Source: Cololabis saira (taxonomy: Eukaryota; Chordata; Actinopteri; Beloniformes; Belonidae). Taken from it: a stretch of 64,000 nt of DNA. This document shows positions 13,007 to 22,054 of this stretch, piece after piece. The notes under the pieces were generated by a model. It made no database searches. It saw only the letters and a program-made list of their open reading frames with translations, and was not told the origin of the DNA. The DNA lies in contig NC_084610.1 in assembly GCF_033807715.1 (NCBI RefSeq), positions 2,192,501 through 2,256,500 on the forward strand, in the 5' to 3' direction. Both the position numbers and the translations under genes were made by a program. The stretch's first letter is position 1; the number at the start of each line of letters is the position of its first letter.

Positions 13007-13167
13007 CCCTTGTACTGTCTTTGGGTCAAAATGACCTAATTCTCCTGTCCTTCTTTCATCCTGCTCTCTCCTTCTTTCTCCCTTCCTCTTTCCCCCTTCT
13101 TTCCTTCTTTTCTCCCCTCGTACATTCTTTCCTTGTTTTCTCCTTTCCTTCCTTAATTCTTTTCTCC

Positions 13168-13238
<71 letters not shown>

Positions 13239-13991
13239 TCCTTCCTTCCTTCCTTCCTTCCTTCCTTCATTTTCTCCCTTCCTTCCTTCTTTTCTCCCTT
13301 CCTTCTTCCCTTCTTTTCTCCCTTCCTTCCTTTTTTCCTTCCTCCCTTCTTTCCTCCCTTCCTTCCTTCCTTCCTTCCTTCTTTTTCCCTTCCTTCCTTC
13401 TTTTTTCCCTTCCTTCCTTCCTTCCTTCCTTCCTTCCTTCCTTCCTTCCTTCCTTCCTTCCTTCCTTCCTTCCTTCCTTCCTTCCTTCCTTCCTTCCTTC
13501 CTTCCTTCTTTTTTCCTTCCTTCCTTCTTTTCTTCCTTCTTTTTCCCTTCCTTCCTTATTTTCTCCCTTCCTTCCTTCCTTCCTTCCTTCCTTCCTTCCT
13601 TCCTTCCTTCCTTCCTTCCTTCCTTCCTTCCTTCCTTCCTTCCTTCCTTCCTTCCTTCCGTCCTTCCTTCCTTCCTTCTTTCCTTCCTTCCTTCCTTCCT
13701 TCCTTCCTTCCTTCTTTTTTCCCCTCCTTCCTTCCTTCCTTCCTTCCTTCCTTCCTCCCTTCCTTCCTTCTTTTTCCCTTCCTTCCTTCTTTTCTTCCTT
13801 CTTTTCTCCCTTCCTTCCTTCTTTTCTTTCTCCTTTCCTTCCTCCTTTTCTCCCTTCCTTCCTTCTTTTCTTTCTCCTTTCCTTCCTCCTTTTCTCCCTT
13901 CCTTCTTTTTCCCTTCCTTCCTTCTTTCCTTCCTTCCTTCATTCCTCCCTTCCTCCCTTCCTCCTTCCTTGACCCGGAGACAGCACCAGGG
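13007..13991 (+). mobile_element. piggyBac-like MITE filled with a CCTT array, perfect TTAA TSD
   Basis: TTAA (13003-13006) and TTAA (13992-13995) flank inverted ends CCCTTGTACTGTCTTTGGGT and, reversed, CCCTGGTGCTGTCTCCGGGT. The interior is about 930 bp of CTTT and then CCTT repeats with TTTTCTCCCTT punctuation. Same family as 4981-6015 in opposite orientation; both carry a tetranucleotide array of similar size, so the array appears to be part of the element. The long Phe-Leu-Pro-Ser frame is an array translation. Confidence 0.9.
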
Positions 13992-14062
13992 TTAATTCAC
14001 TGATGTGCAGGACACGAGTGTCTGTCTGTCCATGTTTTGTCCTCTCTCGTCCCCGACTCTGG

Positions 14063-14096
14063 CCCCGCCCCCGCCGGCTCGGCTCCAGCCAATCAG
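14063..14096 (+). promoter_or_regulatory. GC box plus CCAAT box (candidate)
   Basis: CCCCGCCCCC (14063-14072) is followed 17 bases later by CCAATCAG (14089-14096), an Sp1/NF-Y-type pairing. No downstream exon is recognised, so promoter activity is speculative. Confidence 0.3.
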
Positions 14097-15223
14097 CTGC
14101 AGGAGAAGCTGCGCTGACAGATGGCGGGCTGACCTGGAAAACCTGCCCCCCTTTCAGGGTTCAGCAGCCGGCAGATGACAGGTATTATTTCATAACCCGG
14201 AGAGAGGAAACCAGAAAAACAACAACACTTCATTCACTAGTTGCTCCCAACATTTCCTGTCCAATTCCCCACTTTCACCCATCAAATCATTATTTCTGGG
14301 CTCAAGTTTTCCCTTGTAGACTTTATATGTGCATGTAATCGCTGAAAAGGTCAATATATGTGTTCAAATATTCAAAATGTGTTTATATCTCCGAATAAAC
14401 AGACATGATTGATCTTTGAACCGCACGTCCTTTCCACTAAAAAAAAAATCCACTTCAGGCAGAAAAGTAATGCACATCGTTTTACCTTTAACCAGCGATG
14501 CACATATTCATCTGAGTGTGTAACCAGCCATGTAACTCCGGTGTCGGAGCTGATCTGCGCGGCAGAAAGTGCTTTTTGATGAAGTCGTTCATAAATTTTA
14601 ATACGACATGTCAGCTAACATGATGTATAGACGGGCGGCTCATTCATATTTCAGACGGAGCGCTGTTGAGAAAACAGCCAGGTTTGTGCGTCGCTCTACC
14701 TTAAAGTGCCGCGCGGTCGCAGCTGTCAGCGTGTGAGATGGGATGCTGTTGTCACGGAGACGCACCAACAACTACAGCCTTAAAAAGATGGTTGTAAGCA
14801 CCGTTCCTGATGACATTACTGGTGGAGTTCACACTACAACTTGATGGCAACGAGTGTGAATACAGCATGAAAGAAAACACCCACAGTATGAGGAGGCTAA
14901 AAACTAATCCTTTAAAGTGTTTTGACCTTCGTCTCCATCATCTTGGGTTTTTGATGAATGAGACCCCAGATAGACTGATTAATTGCTGCTAATCGAGTTT
15001 CTCCGTTGGAAAACATTGACGAGGCAACAGTGCAATCCTTTTTATTTATATGCTAATCCTTATTTCCCAGTTTTTTGTTTTTCTCTGAACATTCAGAGTA
15101 TCTGGGATTATTTAAATAGTCCGTGGATATTACGGTTATTTTATCTCTCCTCGTGTATTTACAGGTTTCATTCTTAATTTTCACTTTTATATATGAAAAT
15201 ATTGACTAACAGTCTGAACTGAA
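14097..15223. other. Unique stretch, nothing recognised
   Basis: Mixed-composition DNA without repeats or conserved frames. Short frames at 14810-15177 look like chance. Confidence 0.4.
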
Positions 15224-15227
15224 TTAA

Positions 15228-16043
15228 AGGTATTGTGACATCATTTTTAACATGCTTTTAACACTATTAAAAGTCTTGGCCAACATCCCTCAAATGTGTC
15301 TAAAGAGAGTGTAAAAAGAAAAACTTCACTCTAGTACTCTATTCCTGGCTTTTTATTACAGTGTTTTTTTGCCCCGTGAAAAACGCTTCCTTTCCCCCCT
15401 TTCCTGTCAATCATTGCGCCGCTCCTCCTCCAAACCTCCTCCAGCCAACCATACGCTCACAGCGGCGTCGGAGAGTTAAGCCGGGAGCGACAGGCGAAGC
15501 ATGCACGGAAAAACAGGAGGGCGAACCACAGCAAACAATCACAAAAATAAAGGCATGCAAGCAGCACTGTCCCCTTGTCTTAAGTCCAGTCAGTGGCCGC
15601 GGGTCTTCTTAGCAGTTTTCCTCCGGTGATTAGAACAAAAGAGGCTCGAACAGCTCCGTGTTAAGCCTGATTTATGGTTCCGCGTTAAATCGACGCAGAG
15701 CCTACGCCATAGGGTTCAGCGTACAGTGCGCGTCGCCGCGTAACCCTACGCCGTAGGCTCTACGTCGGTGTAACGCAGAACCATAAATCAGCCTTTATGG
15801 TGCGCTGGAGAGGAGAGGAGGCAGGGAGCTGGGTGGAGGGGGGCGGTGATTTAGCGGGTCTATACGTAACGACCCGCCACCAAACCACATGCGCCTTTTT
15901 TGCATAGTTATGCGGAAAATCCCAGAAAGCACACAATACACTGAATGTTAAAAGTTTGTTGTTTTTTGGGTGTAATTGATGTCAAGACACCCAACCAAAA
16001 CACAAAAAATCAAGAAAAATGTGTTTTTCATGTCACAATCCCT
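15228..16043 (+). mobile_element. TTAA-flanked MITE (AGGTATTGTGACATC), copy 1
   Basis: Perfect TTAA duplications (15224-15227, 16044-16047) flank inverted ends AGGTATTGTGACATC and, reversed, AGGGATTGTGACATG. A second copy lies at 61970-62715 with TTAA on both sides. The TTAA target suggests piggyBac or another TTAA-specific superfamily. It carries a nested MITE at 15664-15794. The interior contains CGTGAAAAACGCTTCC and GTGGCCGCGGGTCTTC blocks shared by both copies. No transposase is present. Confidence 0.88.
15664..15794. mobile_element. PIF/Harbinger-like palindromic MITE, nested
   Basis: TTA duplications (15661-15663 and 15795-15797) flank inverted ends that share GATTTATGGTTC; the interior is a large palindrome with GACGCAGAGCCTACGCC and GGCGTAGGGTTACGCGG arms. 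TTA/TAA duplications are typical of PIF/Harbinger. In the second host copy (61970-62715) only the right half survives (62404-62467). Confidence 0.85.
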
Positions 16044-16272
16044 TTAAGATGAAAGAGCATGACGCTACGTCAAACACTACGGCTCCCCTGGTTTCATTTT
16101 TTATATGGAACATTTTAGTTGAAGCATAAAGTATACATATTATTAATCTCAAACATAGAAAGGTAGGATAATAAAAACATTTACCGTATTTTCTGGACTA
16201 TAAGCCGCACCTGCATATAAGCTGCATCCGCTTTATTTAAAAAAAAAAGATATTGGTAACCCTTTCTTTTAC

Positions 16273-16394
16273 AGCTACTTTCCAATATTTAAAGTAGCTG
16301 TAGCTGTTGAAAAATAGCAGATCTACAAGCTCATATCGCTGCACTCAGGGCAGAGTGCTGCGCTATAAATTTGTAGATCTGCTATTTTTCAGCT
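16273..16394. repeat. Two consecutive hairpins near the left end of nest level 2
   Basis: CAGCTACTTT and AAAGTAGCTG form a 10-bp stem with a 9-base loop. Next, AAAAATAGCAGATCTACAA (to 16328) pairs with TTGTAGATCTGCTATTTTT (16371-16389), enclosing a second imperfect inner stem (GCTGCACTC/GAGTGCTGC). Confidence 0.8.
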
Positions 16395-17022
16395 GGTGGT
16401 GCGTGTAAATGGCAGCGGATTACGTGCAGAGTGAATTAGGCACTTCTGTCATTTTACGTTTTATTTTTATGCTTTTATTTTGAAGAGCACCGTTCTTCCT
16501 CTGTTACTTCGGCTATTGACGAAGCTTAACTTCCTGTTCCCGTCCGAGCATAGCAGCATGCTAACGCTGCTCCAGAGTTGGTAAAAATATGCAAGCAAAT
16601 GATTAACTTGTCATATTTTGTGTTGAAACTTATGAAAGTTATTTTATAGTGGTTCGCCAGTGTTTTTGTTGTTTACATGTCTCAAATCTTTGCTTCTGTG
16701 AGGGCTCTGGAAAAGAAATAGAGATTAAGGGTGATGGCCAAATGCAGATAATACTGGGGTCCTTGACATGCCAGTTTGAGATCTAAATATGTTGCTTATA
16801 TCGTTATTGAATGCACTGTATTTTTTATTGTTGCATTGATTGACTGAATGGGCCTATATTTTCAACACTGTGCCTAGTTTAATGTTTTACACTATGCAAT
16901 ACGTTTTACACTGTACAATATGTTTTTATACAGAACTTTGTATTTTTTTTCTTTATCCTTTTGAAGAAAAAAAAAATGTCTGACAGATCACCTGTTTTGG
17001 CGTATTTCTTACAAGGTGGTGG

Positions 17023-17266
17023 TGGTGTGTGAGGGGGTTTATGTGAGGGTGTGTGTGTGAGGGGGGTGTGTGTGAGGAGGTATATGTGAGGGTGTGTGTG
17101 TGATGGGGTGTGTGTGAGGAGGGATATGTGAGGGGGTGTGTGTGAGGGGGTATATGTGAGGGGGTGTGTGCGAGGGGGTGTGTGTGAGGAGGTGTGTGTG
17201 AGGGGGTGTGTGTGAGGAGGTGTGTGTGAGGAGGTATATGTGAGGAGGGATATGTGAGGGGGTGTG
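17023..17266. repeat. GTGTGTGAGGGGGT minisatellite
   Basis: Irregular tandem array of GTGTGTGTGAGGGGG and TATATGTGAGGAGG units. Its complement gives Thr-His-Pro-Leu frames that are not genes. Confidence 0.9.
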
Positions 17267-17277
17267 GTCCAACTTTC

Positions 17278-17278
<1 letters not shown>

Positions 17279-17308
<30 letters not shown>

Positions 17309-17780
17309 TTGTCTGCACACATATTATTGATTGATACCATGACGGTAGAAACCAAAAGTGTATATATGTGCATTATTACTATATGTAATATATACATATA
17401 TATACGCACACATATGCGTACACATACATAAATATACACATACAAACCCAGTGTTTTTTTTTCTTTTTTTTTTTTTTTTTTGGGGTGGGGGGGTGGGGGG
17501 GGGGGGTGACGACATCCACTGCCAATCCAGGAAGCAGGAACACACGGAGACACACGTCAAGCACTGGAAATCTGCAACAAAAAAACCACAAACAAAGCAC
17601 GAAACCGGCACGGAGCCAACCAAAACAATAACAGCAATCGACCTAAATCTTGAGATCTGATCGCAGTCTGAGCTAAGCTATCGCTACCGCTACCTAAACC
17701 CAAAAACTAGAGAGCCAGCATGCAGGTGAACAAGCCAGTGTGTATGTCTATGTGTGTGTGTGTGTATGTATATGATCATG

Positions 17781-17854
<74 letters not shown>

Positions 17855-17870
17855 CATGTGACTAAATGAC

Positions 17871-17953
<83 letters not shown>
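17279..17953 (-). mobile_element. Nest level 3: poly-A retroposon with 12-bp TSD, minus strand
   Basis: The direct repeat GTCCAACTTTCT lies at 17267-17278 and 17954-17965. The insert starts on the plus strand with a 27-base T-run (the poly-A tail) and shares the next 150 bases, reverse-complemented, with the insert at 9932-10081, including the GTGTGCAGACAAGG motif. It extends further 5' than that copy: an A-rich/C-rich internal run, then 200 bp containing GCTTAGCTCAGACTGCGATC, and a TG microsatellite at its 5' end. No reverse-transcriptase frame was seen. A SINE or the 3' part of a LINE are both possible. Confidence 0.85.

Positions 17954-17955
<2 letters not shown>
17751..17955. repeat. Compound (TG)n microsatellite
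   Basis: Three TG blocks separated by TATGTATATGATCATGCA and TATACATGTGACTAAATG. It forms the 5' end of the level-3 retroposon. Confidence 0.92.
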
Positions 17956-17957
<2 letters not shown>

Positions 17958-18037
17958 AACTTTCTAATTGCGGGGTAAAGGGGAGGTAATTATCAGACGT
18001 TTTGCCAATTGTTCAAATCTTTATAATTATAATCTAC

Positions 18038-18247
18038 AAGTACCAGGTAATATTATGGAAACGACACACGCTTTCTTTTACAGTCCAGTTTCACTTTAAT
18101 TAATGGGTAAATATCAGGTAATTATTTCTGTACTTAATGCGGAAGTACCAGGTAATATTATGGAAACAACACACGCTTTCTTTTACAGTCCAGTTTCACT
18201 TTAATTACTGAGTAAAATCCAGGTAAAAATGTCTGTACTTATTGGGT
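18038..18247. repeat. 105-bp tandem duplication with internal TIR motifs
   Basis: AAGTACCAGGTAATATTATG starts at 18038 and again at 18143. Each copy contains CTTTCTTTTACAG, the terminal motif of the host element. Confidence 0.88.
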
Positions 18248-19297
18248 AAATACTAGGAAATAGAATTACTGGGCAAGTAACTACAAGGTAAGAACCTGCC
18301 AATTGCCAGGTAAAACATGGTAACTATCAGGTTAATTACAAGGTCAACAGAGTCATTTACACCCTCGGGGGTACATGCACCAATCCATTGATAATACATA
18401 ATCAATAATGAATGGGTAAATACCCGGTAATTATCCATGAAATGTATAGTAAATACAAGGTAACTACATGGTCATTGAAGTGTAATTAGCTGGTAACTAC
18501 CTCAAATATAGGTTATCATTTCCTGGTAGTTTGCAGAAAAATACTTAGTAATTACCTGGTAGTTACTTAGAAATAATTCATGTAATTTCAGAGTAATTAC
18601 ATGGTAAATTGACTGGTAGTTACCAATATTAACCTAGTAAATACCTGTAATTTCCCTCATAGTTCCCATATAATGTCTTTGTAATTACCTAGTAATGTTT
18701 AGTTTAAACAACCAGGTATTTACCATGTAATTACATGGTAAATACACATAATTACATGGTACAAGAAAATACCTAATAATTACCTAGTACTTACTGGGTA
18801 AATTACCCGGTAGTTACCATGTAATTACCTTGTAAATACAAGGTACTACTAGGTAATTACAGTGTAATTACCATGGTATTACCTGGTTATTACTGTACTG
18901 TAAAAGAAAGGGTTACCAGATATTTACTACATGTACAGAAGGATTTTGAACTGTAAATGATGTACATGTTTGTACCTAAATAGATCTTTCCTAACAGTGT
19001 CTTTTAACACGGCAGCAACTTTGCTGATTAAAACGGGACAGAACCAAGAGAAAATATTTAGTATTTATTATTTATCTATTTATCTGTTTGAAATCTGCTT
19101 CTACCTACTTTTATCTGCTAAAGAAGAAGTAGCGTATTCTTCTTTGCATTTATTTTGTCTTAGTTTTGATTCTAATTCCGGTTAGAGCGCCCCGAGCGGT
19201 GGAAGAAAAATCCACAGAATAGCTGCACCTTTGTATAAGCTGCATGGTTGAAAACCTATGAAAAAGTAGGGGCTTATAGTCCAGAAAATACGGTTTA

Positions 19298-20838
19298 TTC
19301 TGGGTTGGGCTTGTTGCTGAAACCTCCCCAGAACTGGGACTGGAGCCGCCTTGCTGCCTTCAGAGCTGGAACAGGTATCCCATTTTGTCTCTCCCACTAG
19401 ACTTCCGTCATGTTTGAAAATGAGACACATTACCGCTCCATTAATTGATCCAACTCTCTCAAATGTGTATCTTCCTGGGAATCAGGGATTCCGGGGCCGG
19501 CTCCGGGGCCAATTAGGTGCAGCTCCGCCGGCGCATGTCAATCAGGCCGGCCCGTCCGCAGGTAAAAGGCCAGACGGAGTCGCCGCTCGCTGCCGTGAAA
19601 TGCTAAAGACGGGCCGGGATGTAAATGCTCTTCATGTTCAAATCATGCCGTGAATACTGCACACGGGGGCAGAGGTTAATGGTCTCTCGTTGGCCGCTTT
19701 TACCTTTCACCATCCCCCGGCTGCTGCTGATCGGAAAGAAACGGGTTCCTCATGTTTACCTTTTATTTTAATTTCTGCCAATAAATGAGACCGAGTGTCT
19801 GTGAATACCAAAGAAGAAGAAATGCGACGTAATTATCCCTCTGAGAGGATCCCTGTACTCATTATAAACAACCTGATGTGCGTTGACTCCGAGGATTTGT
19901 CTTTGATACCAGTTATTTTGACGTTTATTGATGCACAGTGAGGAATTCCTTCTTGTAGAGGTCTTTACATCGTCCCCTGAGACGTTCCAGTTAGGAAATA
20001 TCATACTCCAAAAGTCTTCAGTCATGTTCTGTTTTTGTTCCGTTGAGGGTACGACGCTGTAACTGGTAAATCTCCCTAAAACAGGACTTTTAAAGTACAT
20101 GCAAACATGTCTTTTCAACTATAATTGAAACCTTTTCCTAGTCCAACATCCAGGGGATAATGAAGGACGCAACGAATCCTAAAGTGAAGCGGCTTAATTT
20201 ACTCTGGGGTTCCTCAGGGTGCAGAATTGGGGGCTTTGCAGAGTTCAAAAATAAACTTCAAAGATAAAATACACTTTATTCCAAAAACTAAATCCTAAAA
20301 CAGTAAAAAGCCTTGTTTCAAAATTAGAAGACTATTTTAGATTATTTGGTATTTTTAAGAATTTTAGTCTAGAAAATGTTTGACTAAACTTCATATTTAA
20401 TAAAATTGTTAGATTAGCATTAAATTGAAATATTTTTTCAAATAAGTTACACTGAGGGGAAACTTTAAGTCGTTTTATATGTTGTTGTTTTTTTTAAATT
20501 ACACATAAATTGAACATTAAGTAAAGATTTATAGGAAAATGCTCAAAGATGTAAAAGTAAAAATAAAGGATTACATTGTTGAATTTGACCCTCATTTCAC
20601 TATATACATATTATTATTTTAGATTAGCTATTGCACACGAGATTATCTTGTTGCGTGAGATAATATCAGAATATCTCTTATTATTTCTGAGGTTTTTAAC
20701 AACAAAGGGAAAAAGTCCTGTGTTTAAAACTTTAACAATCACAGTCCATTAAAACTTCATATAAGAAAATAAATTCAATATAGAAAATTTCACTCGTACA
20801 AGCAAAATATGCACAAAAATAAAAACATGGTGACATAT
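19298..20838. other. Unique stretch with a candidate conserved non-coding segment
   Basis: The part from about 19400 to 19720 alternates GC-rich blocks with homeodomain-like AT motifs (CCATTAATTGATCC, GGCCAATTAGGTGC, ATGTAAATGCTC), a texture often seen in vertebrate developmental enhancers. The rest is AT-rich with no recognised feature. No coding exon is evident. Confidence 0.3.
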
Positions 20839-20844
20839 TACAAG

Positions 20845-21556
20845 TACGACGGAGTATTAGGGCCAAACAAAAAATTTGAAATTACGAGAATAAAGTCATA
20901 ATATAATGAGAATAAAGTCGTAAAATTACGTGAATAAAGTCATAATGTTGCAATTATAAAGTCGTAATATTACGAGAATAAAGTCGCGGTAATTTATGAG
21001 AATAAAGTGGTAATTTATGAGAATAAAGTGGTAATTTATGAGAATAAAGTCGTAATATTACAAGAATAAAGTGGTAATTTATTAGAATAAAGTGGTAATT
21101 TATGAGAATAAAGTCGTAATATTACAAGAATGAAGTGGTAATTTATTAGAATAAAGTGGTAATTTATGAGAATAAAGTCGTAATATTACAAGAATAAAGT
21201 GGTAATTTATGAGAATAAAGTCGTAATATTACAAGAATAAAGTGGTAATTTATTAGAATAAAGTGGTAATTTATGAGAATAAAGTCGTAATATTACGAGA
21301 ATAAAGTGGTCATTTATGAGAACTCTAACAGGAAAAGCATCTTCTCCCTGTGTTAAAATGAGGAATATCTTGTGAAGTTATATTTATATATTATATTATA
21401 TATTACGACTTTATTCTCGTAATATTACGACTTTATTCTCACAACATTATGACTTTATTCTCACAACATTATGACTTTATTCTGGTAATTCTACGACTTT
21501 ATTTTTGTAATTTCAATTTTTTTTTTGTCTTAGTTTGGCCCTAATACTCCGTCATA
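20845..21556. mobile_element. Foldback MITE with GAGAATAAAGTCGTAAT array, copy 1
   Basis: Inverted ends TACGACGGAGTATTAGGGCC and, reversed, TATGACGGAGTATTAGGGCC. The left two thirds is an array of GAGAATAAAGTCGTAATATTA or GGTAATTTATGAGAATAAAG units (21-22 bp); the right end carries the same unit in inverse orientation, so the whole can fold back. The flanks TACAAG and CAAAAG match at 4 of 6 positions, consistent with a decayed TSD like that of copy 2. Confidence 0.85.
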
Positions 21557-22054
21557 CAAAAGAGTTAAGATGAAAATGAAAACAACTAAACATGTATATA
21601 TTTTATGGAGAGATGGAGCTCATGTTTAGCTTGCAAACATACTAATTATGGCCCCTGTCTGTCAGATTTCAGCTCCCACCCCTGGGATCTGTCTGGCTGG
21701 ACCATGTGCCGTGTTCAGATGTGTCCTGCCACTCTAAACCCCGTTGTAATCCCACGATCAGCCAGCGTGAGCTTTAATTGAAATAATCCCTGCCGATGAG
21801 CGGGGCGGTGCTGCACAGACATGCAGCCGGAGCCAGTTCCATGATGGGTCCAGTTTAACCCACTGTGTGACTCTGACCTTTCCCTCGCTGCTCGCTGGGA
21901 CCATCTGAACCCGTCCCAGCGAGGACATCTGCTCGGGTACGGGGGAGGTGGTTTGATCCGCCCGGCTGGTCCCAGAGGCCTCTCAGCCTCTCACACTTAC
22001 AGTACAATGCTGCTGCAGGGCGGCCGACAGCAGCATGGCACAAAACAGTTTTCT
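21557..22054. other. Unique GC-moderate stretch
   Basis: Contains CAGCGTGAGCTTTAATTGAA and other phrases without repeat character. No gene is recognised. The segment leads into the triplicated block. Confidence 0.35.

Larger units (their letters stand above)
16255..18917. mobile_element. Nest level 2: DNA transposon-like element with perfect 20-bp TIR
   Basis: The perfect inverted ends are GGTAACCCTTTCTTTTACAG (16255-16274) and its complement (18898-18917). The direct repeat AGATATT (16248-16254 and 18918-18924) is the target duplication. The terminal phrase CTTTCTTTTACAG recurs internally at 18071-18083 and 18176-18188 in two copies of a 105-bp tandem repeat. The right half (18000-18900) is packed with GGTAATTACC-like palindromic motifs. 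Without its own nested retroposon it is about 2 kb; no transposase frame was recognised. Confidence 0.88.
16184..19293. mobile_element. Nest level 1: MITE with TTTA TSD, host of two later insertions
   Basis: TTTA duplications (16180-16183, 19294-19297) flank 23-bp perfect inverted ends, CCGTATTTTCTGGACTATAA continuing GCC. Removing the inner element leaves a MITE of about 440 bp, similar in size and end sequence to the one at 6409-6891. Its flanking arms contain GCATATAAGCTGCATC and, near the right end, GTATAAGCTGCATGG. Confidence 0.88.

Noticed and set aside
14003..14338. 111-residue frame after the GC/CCAAT boxes
   Set aside because: No domain, no conserved composition and overlapping alternative frames; the boxes alone do not establish a promoter.
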